The position numbers and the translations under genes were made by a program. The notes beneath the pieces are model-generated. The model was not told where the DNA came from. It searched no databases and worked only from the letters and a program-made list of their open reading frames with translations. DNA of 64,000 nucleotides from Bolinopsis microptera (taxonomy: Eukaryota > Ctenophora > Tentaculata > Lobata > Bolinopsidae). Positions 1 through 52,482 of this stretch are shown piece after piece (position 1 is the first letter of the stretch; every line of letters begins with the position of its first letter). Where the stretch lies: positions 13,499,118 through 13,563,117 of the forward strand of contig NC_087078.1 of assembly GCF_026151205.1 (NCBI RefSeq). The letters run 5' to 3'.

Positions 1-2
1 CA

Positions 3-97
3 ATGAGGTGATCAAAGTCTCTAACTTGGTTGCTAAGTTTGAGAGTGAGATTAGACGACAAAATGCTAATGAGCGTCTGATCAGCACTGTTCGCCAG
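3..97 (+). CDS. possible coding exon, partial, coiled-coil-like
   Basis: An open frame runs from the window edge and reads as a charged helix (NEVIKVSNLVAKFESE then RRQNANERLISTVRQ). It is followed by a plausible donor (CAG|gtttgt). It ends in phase 0, the same phase as the acceptor at about 1090, so it could be an upstream exon of the acidic protein that ends at 2436. I do not recognise the sequence. It could also be a piece of a mobile element. No further coding signal continues it before about 760. Confidence 0.3.
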
Positions 98-761
98 GTT
101 TGTTCAGAATTTTGGTTGTTTTTACAGGGAGCAAACTTGCCACATAGGTCCAGGATCAAGATAAAAATATACAGGGCTGCCCAGAGTAAATTACCGTACC
201 CTGTTATATACCGAACTTACTCCAAAGTCTTAACTAACATAAATATAGATAAAATGAAGTAGAATGATCTTAAAACTGTCCACTGAAAAGTCGAAATTAA
301 TTGAATAAAAACATTGTGCTGTGGATGAGGAGGGACCTGTTAGAGACGTGTCACTTTGCAGTTACTGTGACTACTCATTGAGTACTCATTCGAGGATCCT
401 TTCGCCAAAATTTATTAATTCGGTTGTTTTAGACCACACCCATTCAACATTAAATTGCTTATACTGAGTGATGATAGCAAGTCATTTCAGAAGGAATTAT
501 TTAAATCTGACAGGCAGTGACTGAGAAATAAGCCCACATGTTTGCGCTCTAACATTAGACCCCCCTGTAACACTATTATTTCTATCTTGTAATTGCTTCC
601 TTCAAACAAAGTCTCAAAGTTACAAATTCTATTGTCAATATTCTTAGCTACCTTCGTTTTTTGACAACTAGGGGCATTCACCAGTTTAAACTTAAAAACT
701 TTGCTGACAGATCAGTTAAACACCAAACAATTCTCCAATTTCTGGGTAAGGTGCGGCTCAC

Positions 762-932
762 TTTAAGGCTCGTACTGTTCAGGTGTTGAGAGAGTCGAGG
801 AAGGTACACAAACACCCTCTCCAGCAGCAGGAGGGTGAGGAGCGTCCTGAGTATATCATATCCACTGCTGATGTTAAACCGGTTAGTATTTATAGGTGGA
901 ACTATATTTTAGATGAGGGTGATTTTGAATAA
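762..932 (+). pseudogene. short coding-like remnant without a start codon
   Basis: A 56-codon open frame (beginning FKARTVQVLRESRKVHKHPL, later YRWNYILDEGDFE) ends at TAA 930-932. The residue composition looks coding, but there is no initiator and no clear acceptor. It could be a transposon relic or a missed terminal exon of another transcript. I do not recognise the family. Confidence 0.25.
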
Positions 933-1090
933 TGTTCTGCAAACACTGTTGGCCGCTGTTAGTTTTACCTGGGGAGTGGGGACCCCAGGCTTAGTGTTTA
1001 TAAAACGATCGAGGATGTGGCGGCTCGACAGGCTGAGCGCCGTCTAGTAACCGCTAGTTAGTTCTAAAACGCGTTTTCATCAGGGACCGG

Positions 1091-2436
1091 ATCAAGATCT
1101 CTCTGCGTGTACTGACCAACCTCGTGTGAAGACCAGAGTGTTACAGCACAACCGATTCTCTCAACTCAAAGAAAAATGTAGTGAAATCATCACCAAAAAT
1201 GTCCGTAACAAATCAAAACCAAATCCGACATTGTCAATGTCCCAGAGGCCTAATTCGTTTAGCCATAACACTGGTAAAACCAACAAAAACTGTAAAACTG
1301 GGTCTCTTCCTGATAGGCGAGCAACGTATAATTGCAATCGAACGCCCAAGACTTATGAACTTGAAGACGTTGGTGATATCGGGGAAGGTTTCGAAATCAT
1401 AAACATCGGAGACTGTTTAAGTGGCGATGAAGAAGTTCACCGCCGTAGTCCAAAAGTGGAACTTCTTGATCTTTCTGAGAGGAATTCGAGAAACAGATCT
1501 GTTGAATCATTGGATAGTGGATGTGACATAGACACTCCCCGAGCCAACCACATTGACAAACAGGTTGGAGTGTTTCAGAAGTTGTGTCTCGATGACAGTG
1601 ATGCGAAAAATTTAGAGGAGCAAAATCTAAGTAATGCGAAAAATTTAGAGGAGCAAAACCTCAGTGATGCGACAAATTTGGAGGAGAAAATGTTTAGCGA
1701 AAGTTCGGTTATAGAGACAAAAGTTATCTCCAGAGAAATCTCAAGACAGGATTCAGAATCTGGAATAGCAATCAGTGTGGTCTGTAATATTCAGGTCGTT
1801 TCAGGGCTGCCGATTGAAAATCAATCCAGTTTGAATCCTGAGCCTTCCCAGCAATGTTGCAAGGAACAAGAAAATTCGAACCCAGACTCGCCACAACACA
1901 ATCCTCACGACAGTGAAACTTCTGAACTAAATGAAATGAGAACTTCAGAGGAGGACGAAGACGACGACTTGCCTCTTCGATTCAACGAAATATTCAAGCT
2001 ATTCGAACCAAATACCAATTTAGACGGGGATGTTTCTCAATACGCCCAACATCTCCGTACAGAGTTAGCGTGGAAAATAGCCTCAGAAAGAGTGCTGAAC
2101 AGTACCGCGGAGTCGGCAGAAAATTCCACAGAAATGTCTCCTGCCAAATGTTCAGATCCTAAAAAACAACCCAAAGTGAGGTCCGAGTGTCCCGTATATC
2201 ATGACCCTGAGTTGGAAGATTTTATTGCTCGCTGTTTAAGGATAACGTGTTCCGTTCAAGAGAAACTGTCACAGCTTGAGGATAATCAGGAAGCAGAAGA
2301 ATCGCTTTTGAACTGTTTTGTTCCCAAGGAATTACAGATTCCAGATATTTCAGAGAATGACTTGAATTCTATCGATTCCACTTCTATGGATTCATTATGT
2401 TGGAGTGATGGAGAGTACCTGGACATCAATGATTGA
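1091..2436 (+). CDS. uncharacterised acidic, Ser/Glu-rich protein, terminal exon
   Basis: The open frame runs from a likely acceptor (ttttcatcag|GGACCG) to TGA at 2436, about 448 residues. No ATG lies between the upstream stop (1045) and the body, and the GTG at 1126 is not a convincing start, so this is probably the last exon of a spliced gene whose 5' exons lie to the left. The protein looks largely disordered: it is rich in Ser, Glu, Asp and Asn, has an acidic run (EEDEDDD) and three tandem copies of an 11-residue unit (AKNLEEQNLSN type) around 1600-1690. A more ordered C-terminal part includes YHDPELEDFIARCLR and an acidic tail. No enzyme motif, signal peptide or membrane segment is visible. 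The family and function are unknown. Confidence 0.6.
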
Positions 2437-2975
2437 AAACGGTTCATTTTATTCCTGTTATTTCGTTTCTTGCTATGATTTTCTTTACCAGTTTTTATGT
2501 TTCATTGATAATGATATGGTTTATGCCTTGATTAAAATAGATCCAGGTCAGGAATTAGTTTCTGATAGATATACATGATGATTTGTCAACTATGAGTCTA
2601 CAGTATTTGTCAAGCTTCAGTTATTATCGATTGAATTTTTGCAGTCTAGTTAATTGTAATTCAGTGGCTAATAAACTATAATTATGATTAATAACTGATG
2701 AGGTAAGTTGGATCTTCATTTTTCAATTTTCATTTGTCTCAGATTTGAATTGATTTAAACTGTGTAAATATTGATCAATTCATTATTTTGAAAATAAATT
2801 AGCTTATTCAGTTTACTCAGCACAGAGCGAAGCATAAGTCTGATTACGTTTAACCATGATAAAAGCAACAATTGATAAAATGGTGATGCTTCTGACATCT
2901 TAATCATGTTAATGTTAATATTAATAATTATGCATATTAATATTGATATGCATCTGACATATTAATAATATTTCT
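2437..2975. other. convergent 3' flanks of the acidic-protein gene and the P450 gene
   Basis: An AT-rich tail-to-tail spacer with no gene. AATAAA-like signals occur on the + strand near 2670 and 2794, suitable as polyadenylation sites for the gene ending at 2436. Short ATTAATATTAATAAT-type runs lie near 2910-2960. Confidence 0.5.
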
Positions 2976-4478
2976 TTAACAGAATGGTACCAGCTCATAG
3001 TCGACATTATTCCTGATTCTCATAACAGCCATACCTTGATCAATAGTTGGCTTCTTTTCTTTACTAAGCCTAGGAGTGAAATCAAACTTCTGAAGTAGAG
3101 AAACAAGAGTGAGTTTCATGGTCATCATTGCAAAATGTTTACCAAGACACCCTCTTGGGCCTGCCAGGAAGGGCATGTAAGTGTAAGGTTCCGGATTGAA
3201 ACCACCGGACCAGCGTTCCGGATCTAGAACATCCGGAGCTTTCCAGACGTCCTCATTGTGATGAATAAGATACTGACTGAAGTGTATCTGGGTGTTACTG
3301 GGGAGAATGTAGTGACCTATCTTGGTGGGTCCCCCACCTGCTGTTTTGAGCAGTCTTGTCCCTCTAAGAAGTGCAGGAGCCATCCTCAGTGACTCCAACA
3401 GGACCTTCTCTGTGTACCTCAGCTGGGACAAGGAGGTGCAGTCTGTCAGGGTGAACTGGCGTATCTCCTCCACCATTTTGTGGTACACCTGCTGATGTGA
3501 TTCTAGGAAGATGAAGAGGGATGCGAGCTGTTTCACCATGTTGTCCATCACCAGGTAAACAGTCAGGATGTCATCCACCACGTATTCGTCCAGAAGGTCT
3601 CTCTGAAAATCGCAACGTTCGTTTGCTTGGATCAGAAGTCCAAAGATATCAGTTGGCTGTGTCTCGGAGTCAGAACTTTTCATCTCTTGAGATTTTTCCA
3701 AAGACATGGCTTTGAGTCGCGTCCTCATGGCAATGACCATATCAACAGTTTCGTTTTTTTCTTTGCCCATTGCAAAAAGAATTTTAGTCAAACTCATTTT
3801 CCCGAGTTGCTTGGGAATCATTTCCAAAATTTTGGTAATATTTTTACCAATGGTGCTAGGATCATCAAAGCCGTTTAATCCAACAGCAGCTGGATATGCA
3901 GAAAAGATTGTAGAAAACTCTTCGTGCAGCTCAAGAACTTGACCTTTTCCAACTTTTTGAGCAAGAGTTGACCTGACGTAGTTTTGCATCAAAGGTTTAC
4001 AGAACTCAAAAGCTTCGCTCATATTTGCTTTGGCGAAGAACTTGCTCATGATCTTCCGCTTAATAGCCCAGTTATGGCCACCACCAGTCAACACACTGTT
4101 CCATCCGGCAATTCTCTGACCAAACAGCGACCGGTTTGGCAGATCATCCAACTTACTAAAACTGTTCAAATCACTGGTAACGACTTTGAACATATCAGGA
4201 TCTACGGTAAAGAGGATGTTTCTGAAGCCAGCAAACACCATGATAGAACTCCCGTATTCCTTGCACCAGGCCCCAAACAAATCAAGGAAAGTATTGCTCT
4301 TTTTAGCAGCCACCATGGTTAGTTGGTGTCCGTTCAAGAAGTTGTCTAGGGGTGGGGAGGGGATGCCGTTGTAGAGGGAGCGAGTGTAAGCTATGGTTAA
4401 CACGGTGTAGATCTGGTAAACTACGAAAATGATGAAGACTGAGATGAGCAGTGAGCATCCTCCCAGTATCTCAATCAT
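2976..4478 (-). CDS. microsomal cytochrome P450, intronless, with an atypical I helix
   Basis: An unbroken 500-codon frame from ATG (4476-4478) to the stop at 2976, the usual length for an ER P450. Residues about 5-30 form a hydrophobic N-terminal anchor, followed by a Pro-rich hinge (GIPSPPLDNF). The C helix has WAIKR (W137/R141), the K helix ESLR (362-365), then PERW (420-423) and the haem loop FLAGPRGCLG (437-446) with Cys444 as thiolate ligand. Overall spacing recalls CYP46/CYP4-clan enzymes that hydroxylate sterols or fatty acids, but I cannot assign a family. The I helix (about 301-322, DDILTVYLVMDNMVKQL) lacks the usual A/G-G-x-D/E-T-T oxygen-activation motif. The single-exon structure among multi-exon neighbours suggests an ancient intron-poor P450 clan or a retrocopy. 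Nothing marks it as a pseudogene. Confidence 0.9.
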   Translation of the reverse strand: MIEILGGCSLLISVFIIFVVYQIYTVLTIAYTRSLYNGIPSPPLDNFLNGHQLTMVAAKKSNTFLDLFGAWCKEYGSSIMVFAGFRNILFTVDPDMFKVVTSDLNSFSKLDDLPNRSLFGQRIAGWNSVLTGGGHNWAIKRKIMSKFFAKANMSEAFEFCKPLMQNYVRSTLAQKVGKGQVLELHEEFSTIFSAYPAAVGLNGFDDPSTIGKNITKILEMIPKQLGKMSLTKILFAMGKEKNETVDMVIAMRTRLKAMSLEKSQEMKSSDSETQPTDIFGLLIQANERCDFQRDLLDEYVVDDILTVYLVMDNMVKQLASLFIFLESHQQVYHKMVEEIRQFTLTDCTSLSQLRYTEKVLLESLRMAPALLRGTRLLKTAGGGPTKIGHYILPSNTQIHFSQYLIHHNEDVWKAPDVLDPERWSGGFNPEPYTYMPFLAGPRGCLGKHFAMMTMKLTLVSLLQKFDFTPRLSKEKKPTIDQGMAVMRIRNNVDYELVPFC

Positions 4479-6057
4479 ACCCTGTAATTTTTATAATAAC
4501 TTAATTCAAACACATGCACAGTTTTTCATCGACATCAGTAAATAGTAATACCTATGTGCAGACTGCGGCCACATATACCGTCATGGGTTTTAATAAGTTT
4601 TGAAAAAAAGTTTAATGTTCTAAGGCGCAGCTCCACCTAATAATTACAAATATAACTTGATTCAGTTAGGAATTTTACTAAATCGTCCTGCATAATACTG
4701 AAAGTATGAAAAAAGACAGGATGGAAACGCATTTATTTGACCGACATTTGCATTTCAGGCCGTGCATTTCGACCGCGGATGTGAACACATACGGGTCACA
4801 CAAATTACGTTAACAAAAACAATTTTAAAATATGACCAATGCCAAACGTGGAGCTGGGAAGCTTGTGGAATGTTTACAGGAGTATCTTCTCGTGGGCAGT
4901 AGAGTTTGTAAATGTGGGCGAAAAAGCAGATTATTACATTTGTTTACGGATGTTGAGCAATTAAATAGCACGCAAATCTTAAGACTCACATGTTGTTGTT
5001 AGCCAACTATTTCAAACCAACATAATTAAAATGACCAATACACAGTATGAACGAGGCTATAGCTATAATAGTAATACTAATACATATAACTATTATAGGG
5101 GGTAAATAGTATGGTGAGTATAATGGCAGCGGTCGTGCTTGCCAGCACTGTGATTTAATTATTTATACTCTATACAATTGATACACTTTACTTCATGTTC
5201 AGATATATAAATGTAAATGAATAACCATATTAGTAAACCATTGAATTAGTATTGGAATCAAATATTTTGTAAATCCATATTATTTATATCGTCAGCATTG
5301 AATTTCTGATTCATAATTGCAACAAAAATGTATTCTTGCCAGCAGTTTAAGCGACAGTATCATCATGGTTTATGCTGCACAGCATAAGCAAAAGCATTTG
5401 CACAATCAAATTAAAAATTAAATTGCCAGCATTTTTTGAGATCTGAATGTGATAACTGATAACAAAAGCTTTTAAGTCAAGTATTCCAGTTTTATATTTT
5501 AAAATCTAATAGTAATAAATATTAACCGCGGACATATAAATGGTAAATGTCCACGAAAAAGAGAACAATATTCGTTTTCACCATAAATAGGTGGTACCAG
5601 CGCATTTCATACTTATTCTAACTCATTAACATTAGCTGATCATCATTAAATATCATGTATTCAAAATGAAGCATGTTCGTCTGACTTTAGATGTTGTACT
5701 AAAATCTCAATTCAAACTGACATTGACAGCTCAACAATTACATATCGAACATTAGATATAACACGAAATCACTTTAAATAATAACCTGATTAAATATCAT
5801 TACATAACTTAAATTTAAATAAAAGGCAACATTAAATTAGCAACATCGAAAAAAAGAACAATAAATGAAATCTTAATTTATAATAACTGAAGAAAACATT
5901 GGTCATGCAAAAATTAAGCGCTTTTGGATGGTTTCAGCCATGAAACCCTCCAGAACCCCAGACAATTAATCAAAAAAGAGACGTATTCTATAATCTTCCA
6001 ACCCACGATAAGACTAACATCCTGATATCTTATCTACTGTCATTAAACCGATTGTTT
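4479..6057. other. AT-rich spacer between the P450 start and the PKC stop
   Basis: About 1.6 kb with no convincing gene. The right half is the PKC 3' UTR, since transcription runs leftward, and the left part is the P450 5' flank. No repeat array or element ends were seen. Confidence 0.4.
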
Positions 6058-46797
<40,740 letters not shown>

Positions 46798-47409
46798 TTC
46801 CTGCTTCTCGTCATCTCACAAACACTGATCTTTCTAGCATCCTTATGGTTATTGGTAACTACAGTCGAAAATATGATCAGAGAAATAGATACATATTACA
46901 TATATGGCATAACAAGTTACTACGTGCAGGGTACATCAGCTTCCATAACCTTAACCTTGAACGATTCTGATATGAATGGTAAAATCCCTTCTACCGTGAC
47001 AAAATAAGTTTATTAAAAACCAAACTTATGTCATAATAAACTGTTTGTTTTATCCTGTTATAGTCGAGGACAATGTAGATACATTCTGAATACATCAGTG
47101 ACATCTGTGACTGCTGGTGAATCTGCAACTTAAAACAGCTCTAGCTTGTTGATCTTTCAGTTCCTTGGTTAGGGAGCCAGCAACTCCCTGATTTTAAGGT
47201 TTGGTGCGGTGGGTCCTTGGACAATTGTCTAGAAATCTGATGTGTTGTCTGTGAGATCACTGTGCCGGGCCTCGGGATCACGGAGTAGCTGGTTTTCTCA
47301 ACAGTGGAACCCTCTGGTAAAACAGTAAACCAAGACGGACAATTGGGGTAGGCAGGTAGCCCGGGCTAGCCCCACTCAGTAAACCTTATAACTGAATCTC
47401 TAAAACTTA

Positions 47410-48701
47410 AGCATCATGTCTTAGGCATATTCATAGACCTTAGCAAAGCTTTTGATACAATAGATCATGGTACATTACTTGTCAAATAACAGGGCTATGG
47501 GATACGTGGGGTGGCAAATGATCTTATAAAAAGTTACTTAACAAATAGATCACAATATACTGAAGTTGTTGGTGAGAAATCTGACGCCTTGAAAATACAG
47601 TTTGGAGTCCCTCAGGGTTCGATTCTTGGACCTCTCTTATTTCTCCTATATATTAATGATATCGCCAACAGCTCCAGTTTGGGATCATTTGTCACCTTCG
47701 CTGATGACACCAATATATTTGTGACTGGGAAATCTAAAAAAGTAAAAAGGAGGCATACATATATGTATATGCGTGGTAATTCTCTTTTAGCTAGTTTATA
47801 TTCCTACATGCGAGCAAACAAACTTCATGTCAACTTGACTAAATGCTGTTTCATTCACTTTAAACCAGCATCGTCCTCCCAGACTGACAATAATTCTGAA
47901 TATACTCTAACCATTGATAACTTTCCAATAAAACAAGTTGCATCTGCTAAGTTTCTGGGAGTCGTCATCGATGAAAAGCTAACCTGGGAAGAACATATAA
48001 AATCACTTAGGCGTTCTCTCAGCCATGCAACATCAACTCTCTGCCGCCTACGCTGCTCCCTCCCAGATTTCTTACACCGCCAGTTGTATTACTTTCTATT
48101 TGAATCACACCTCTCCTATTGTATCACGGTTTGGGGTGGGGCAGCCAAAACTCGTATAAGTTCTGTATTCAAAGCACAAAAATATTGTCTCAGGGTACTG
48201 TTTGGCGACAGGGAGGCATACCTAGATAAATTTAAGACCTGTGCTCGTGCTCGACCGTTTGGCAACCAAAATCTGAACAAAAAATTTTTCTTGAAAGAGC
48301 ACACGAAACCTTTGTTCAAGGAACACGGAATACTTGCCGTCCAAAACCTGTACACTTACCATTGTTTCCTTGAGCTCTATAAAATCATGAAATTCCGTGC
48401 TCCGATTTCCCTCCATGAAAATTTCACCTGCTCAAGTAGGAAACCCACCCTTATACTAAGCCAAGCAGACCCCCCTGACAACTTCAATAGCAGAACGACT
48501 CGTATTTGGAACGTAATTGTGCCTAAGCTTGGTATACGTGACCACTGTCTAAGTGTGGCCTGCCTGAAGTCTAGGATGAAGCAATCACTGCTCGTCAACC
48601 AGCATAACCATGCTGATCTTGATTGGACAAACAAAGATTTCGAATGCTCTAATCTAAATTTTGACATTAAGTCTACCCTAGGGTCCACACATCCAAAATG
48701 A
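47410..48701 (+). pseudogene. non-LTR retrotransposon reverse transcriptase, 5'-truncated
   Basis: The frame begins within RT motif A (GIFIDLSKAFDTIDH), hits an in-frame TAA after LLVK where Leu is expected before QGYGIRG, then is open from 47511 for 396 codons. Visible motifs are GVPQGSILGPLLFLLYINDI, the catalytic FADDTNIF and the downstream KFLGVVIDEKLTWEEHI thumb-region block, typical of CR1/Jockey-like elements. The N-terminal RT blocks and any endonuclease are missing. It ends at TGA 48699-48701 with an AT-rich 3' tail and no clear poly(A). It starts about 600 bp upstream of the PKC start codon in divergent orientation. Confidence 0.88.
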
Positions 48702-50837
48702 TTATCTTGAAATTGAAAATTAGCTGGGTGTGCATTTTCCTTTGTCTTACTAACGTGTGTGAGCGCAGTGTAGTGAGAAAGTGTTTTTAACGGATTTATT
48801 ATTAGACTTAGGATTATGATTTTTAATATATTACATTGATATAAGATTTATTTTTGATAGGTACTTAATAAAGTTGATGAATTTCCCTCCCTATTAAAAT
48901 TTTAAACCCATTTAGTGAAAATTGATAAACGAAGATCTAGATATTGATACATATTATAACCAACATTGCTTATATTCTGCCTTGTAAACAAAGAGCAAAT
49001 CTTCTTAATGCCTTCTTCCTGTCCTAAAACTAAAACTTCATCCTATTAAAGTAAAGGCCAGTTGTTACCACAAGCTATTATACCGTCCCTCTCAAAAACA
49101 TGCCTCAGCCTCCATCAAAAACAATTTTAGTTTTCAGTCCTTCTAGTTTCCAAAAATCTACCGAGCTAGTGTTCTGGTGTGCACAAAAGCCCCTAAGCCC
49201 GTGCATTCCTTGCCCCGCTAGCTGCCAGTCCTTGACAAACTTCCAATAGCAAAGATCAACTAGTCATTTACAAATTGAGCACTATACAATTTTAATTGTT
49301 TTAAATATTTGACTTTGTAAAATGAGCTAAAACATTGATTTATTAGTTTCATATTAGTTTCATTGAGTTGGTGCATGATTCAGTCTGCTCTCTCCAATAT
49401 CAGCCTGCTTATCCATTGTACCCTGTAGCTTAATTTATAGTTTCTATAGATACAGACTGGGTGTTCCAGTCTAATAATGAGTTACTGCATGCTGTCATGT
49501 AACCCGGAGTGTAGCAGGCAGCAGAGTGTAGCAGCCAGCAGGGACTTTGTCAACATACACTCTAGCTGCTTAAAATGCGTTAAGATCCGTTACAGTGTTT
49601 AAGGTCTTGGGCAGAAGCTTGTACAAAGAAGGAGTTCTCATAGGGGTCTAGACGGCTGATGGACAGATTTTTGAAAGCGGGGGACCTTTTTTCTCATCCC
49701 AAGGTGGTCAACCTATAAACCCCATTGATGCCTATGCCCATTTGACCCAAATTTGAGGAACAAGTAGGCAAAATGGGTACCATTTTCATAATTTGTTGAA
49801 ATAGAAAAATTAATATTTCTGATACCATACTCTATTGAGCTGAAACACAGCTGTACTCGCCAAGGATTACATTTTTTCGAAGATTTCTTTCAAATATCTT
49901 AATGATACAGGAATTCAGTGAGATCCGTCAATAATTCACTGTTTTTTTGTCCCCTCTCTTGAACACTGAGATTGTACACTGTATCTTCACTTCAATGGGA
50001 ATAGTGCCCTTACCAAAAGAACTTTTCCAGATCACCCAGATTGGTTATGCCAGAATCTAATAGGTATTCAAGAACATAATTACCAATGACCTCTATAATG
50101 TGTCGTCGATACCTTGTATCCTTGCTACAATGTGATTGGAACTGTTGGAGTTTGGACTGCTTCAAATAAAATGAAGTTGGTTGTGTTGGTCTCATGCCAT
50201 GAACTTATTTTAAAATGAAGGCCCTCTTACTCTGAGTCACTTCGTGGCATGTGTGTCAGGCCAGGACACATCTTGCAAGGTAAATTCATTTAATCTGATG
50301 CTACTGGAAAAATTCAAAAGCAGGCATGGTTTGTACATCTAAACAGGCTGCCCTAGTGGTGCTGTGATGTGCCGCCTCTTGACTTGGATAGAGCTGTGGT
50401 GCGAAAGTTTAGCAACCTGTCAGGTTGCTGCAATGGTTTTGTCCGCAAGAGACGAAACCATTGTAGCTGGATTAAATATATTAAGAGTATCCTTTTTTAA
50501 GTGTAATTCAATCAATAAATGGCAATGAGTTTCTATCTCGGCCACGAATGTAAACGAAATGACATTGTCAGCCAAGGCTAACTTCAAACTGCATAAATGG
50601 ATTTTACAATTGTATACTATATTTAGGCTGGGGATTTTTTATCATTTCTCCATAAAAAGCACAATAGCATGAGTAGTTTTTGTCCAGGTGTCTCGAAAGC
50701 GATCTTAAACGATTCCATGTTCAATTTGTCAATACACGTCAACTTAGTGCAAAATAAAGAAAGTTATAGAACTATTGCGGGAGATATATGATGACGAAAA
50801 TCTAAAATAACTGGCTACAATGAGCATTTCATTAACA
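48702..50837. other. spacer with no gene supported
   Basis: The first part is probably the 3' tail of the retrotransposon. Near 49495-49545 are AGTGTAGCAG repeats. A - strand frame at 50010-50195 has no recognisable domain. Confidence 0.35.
50407..50463. other. two adjacent hairpins
   Basis: GCAACCTGTCAGGTTGC forms a tight stem, followed immediately by CAATGGTTTTGTC ... GACGAAACCATTG (13-bp stem with one G-T pair, 7-base loop). There is no known RNA family match that I can name. It may be a remnant of an inverted-repeat element. Confidence 0.45.
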
Positions 50838-51031
50838 ACTAGAAAGCCTGCGGTCACAGGGAGGAAGCTAATAGTTTTCTTTGGTAGTCAGCTTTTATCG
50901 CATCAAAATATATCCGTCACAACCGAAGATACAGCTGATTAAAATGCAGCTCGCACTGAACACAATGAAATTGCCACAAAACCGATCAAAATTTCATTCG
51001 CAAATCGTTGCACGTGCATGTGCGCTTTTGA

Positions 51032-51629
51032 CAGAGGCGGCTCGTGGGAGCTGGCTGGCGGTTTTGTTGGGGGTCCAATCGATGGACTGGGGGGGAGGGG
51101 GGCTTGGGAGCCGGCTCAAGCTGATCCCTCCAAACTACCGATTACATTACATACAGGGCCTTGTAAATGTAATGTGTAACACTTTACAGGCGACAGCAAA
51201 CAAAAACAAAAACTTATAACATGGGTGAAACAGGACACCACACGTGTACGATCTCAGCCGCGCAGTATCATATAGCAGTCAAATTGAAAAGGGTCCTGAA
51301 CCCCCAAATCGAGGCAAATCATAATAGATTACCTGTAGTGGGATGCGCACGATGTGCTTTGTAACGTTTACAATTAACTATGTGTTAAAACTGCGCGGCT
51401 GAGTAGTCCAGAGGTAGGATTAGACTCCCTACAACACAAAATTTCACGAAGATCATGCGTGCGCTTACATTAAACCGTATGATAGTAAATGAAGACCTTT
51501 ACATTGCGATTTGTTATTTCCTAACACTATTACTAATTACTATTTGATATTTCTATTTTAAGCACCAGCCACCAGATAATAATTTTAAGGCGTCCACGGA
51601 CGCCTGGACGCCCTCAATAGCCGCCTCTG
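51032..51629. mobile_element. non-autonomous hAT element in the left arm
   Basis: Ends CAGAGGCGGCT / AGCCGCCTCTG with an exact 8-bp duplication GCTTTTGA (51024-51031 and 51630-51637). It is 598 bp with no transposase. Its removal restores continuity of the host arm (GCACGTGCATGTGC to ACCGTTACCATGG). Confidence 0.88.
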
Positions 51630-52169
51630 GCTTTTGAACACCGTTACCATGGTAACTATGCAACTTCTTATTTTTCATCTAATTTGCACATGGGCGGTCG
51701 TACAGACATACATACATACATACAGACAGAATAATTCTTTGATTAATAATAATGATAAATAGTAGAGATCAAAAACTTCAAATTCCAACAGACTAATTTA
51801 AAATACCCACATAGCAAATTATACCCGCTAAAACGTTTAAAAAACTCAATACGACCGCCCACGTGCAAATTAGGTAAAAAGCAAAAGGTTGCAAAGTAAC
51901 AAGGGTCGACCGAGTCCTCGGCCTCGGCCTCGGTTTTACCGAGGAATGGCGATTTTTCCTCGGCCTCGGTCAGGAGGACAATTCCTCGGTTCGCCTCGGC
52001 CTCGGTCAAAAATAGATTCGAAATTCCTCGGCCTCGGCGAAATTTGACGATTTTACCGAGGATTTGACCGAGGATTTTTGTAAGGTTTGTGAGGTTAATG
52101 TAAACGAATTTGTAAAATTGAAAATAAAACGACCAATTGACCAGGACACAAAACTAAAAATATCATAGT

Positions 52170-52482
52170 CTAAGATTCATCGTCTGATGAAATGACAATA
52201 TCTGAGCACTCTGAATCAGAATAATCTTCTGTGCACAGCTCAGAAGAAGGGGGACAGTCCTCTTTATTTGGGGCTTCAAATTCATTTGGACAGGGGCCGA
52301 AGTTGTCCCCAAATGTTCCGATGTTCTTTTTGAGAAACAAGCACCCCTCAAAGTTTGTTGGCTTAAGGCTGAGGCGATTTAACTTCAGGATGTGCCCTGC
52401 TGTAGAAAACAATCTCTCTGGTGCTGCTGAGCTCGCCGGCGCAGATAGATATTTCCTTGAACGCTCAGCAAGGTTCGGATAG
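52170..52482 (-). pseudogene. hAT transposase C-terminal (dimerisation) domain, interrupted
   Basis: The - strand reads NLAERSRKYLSAPASSAAPE, then RLFSTAGHILKLNRLSL and FEGCLFLKKN, the conserved end of hAT transposases (YP-x-LA-x-x-x-x-x-YL-x-x-PASS-x-x-x-ER-x-FS-x-AG). It finishes with an acidic tail at 52170. The coding sequence resumes on the far side of the nested insertion (53032-53060, ending SYP), so the insertion split an older transposase. The catalytic region is deleted. Confidence 0.85.

Noticed and set aside
3521-4374. Plus-strand frames opposite the P450
   Set aside because: Shadows of a strongly supported - strand gene.
51385-51440. tRNA-like stretch (CGGCTGAGTAGTCCAGAGGTAG)
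   Set aside because: No consistent A and B boxes and no cloverleaf; it lies inside a hAT-type element.
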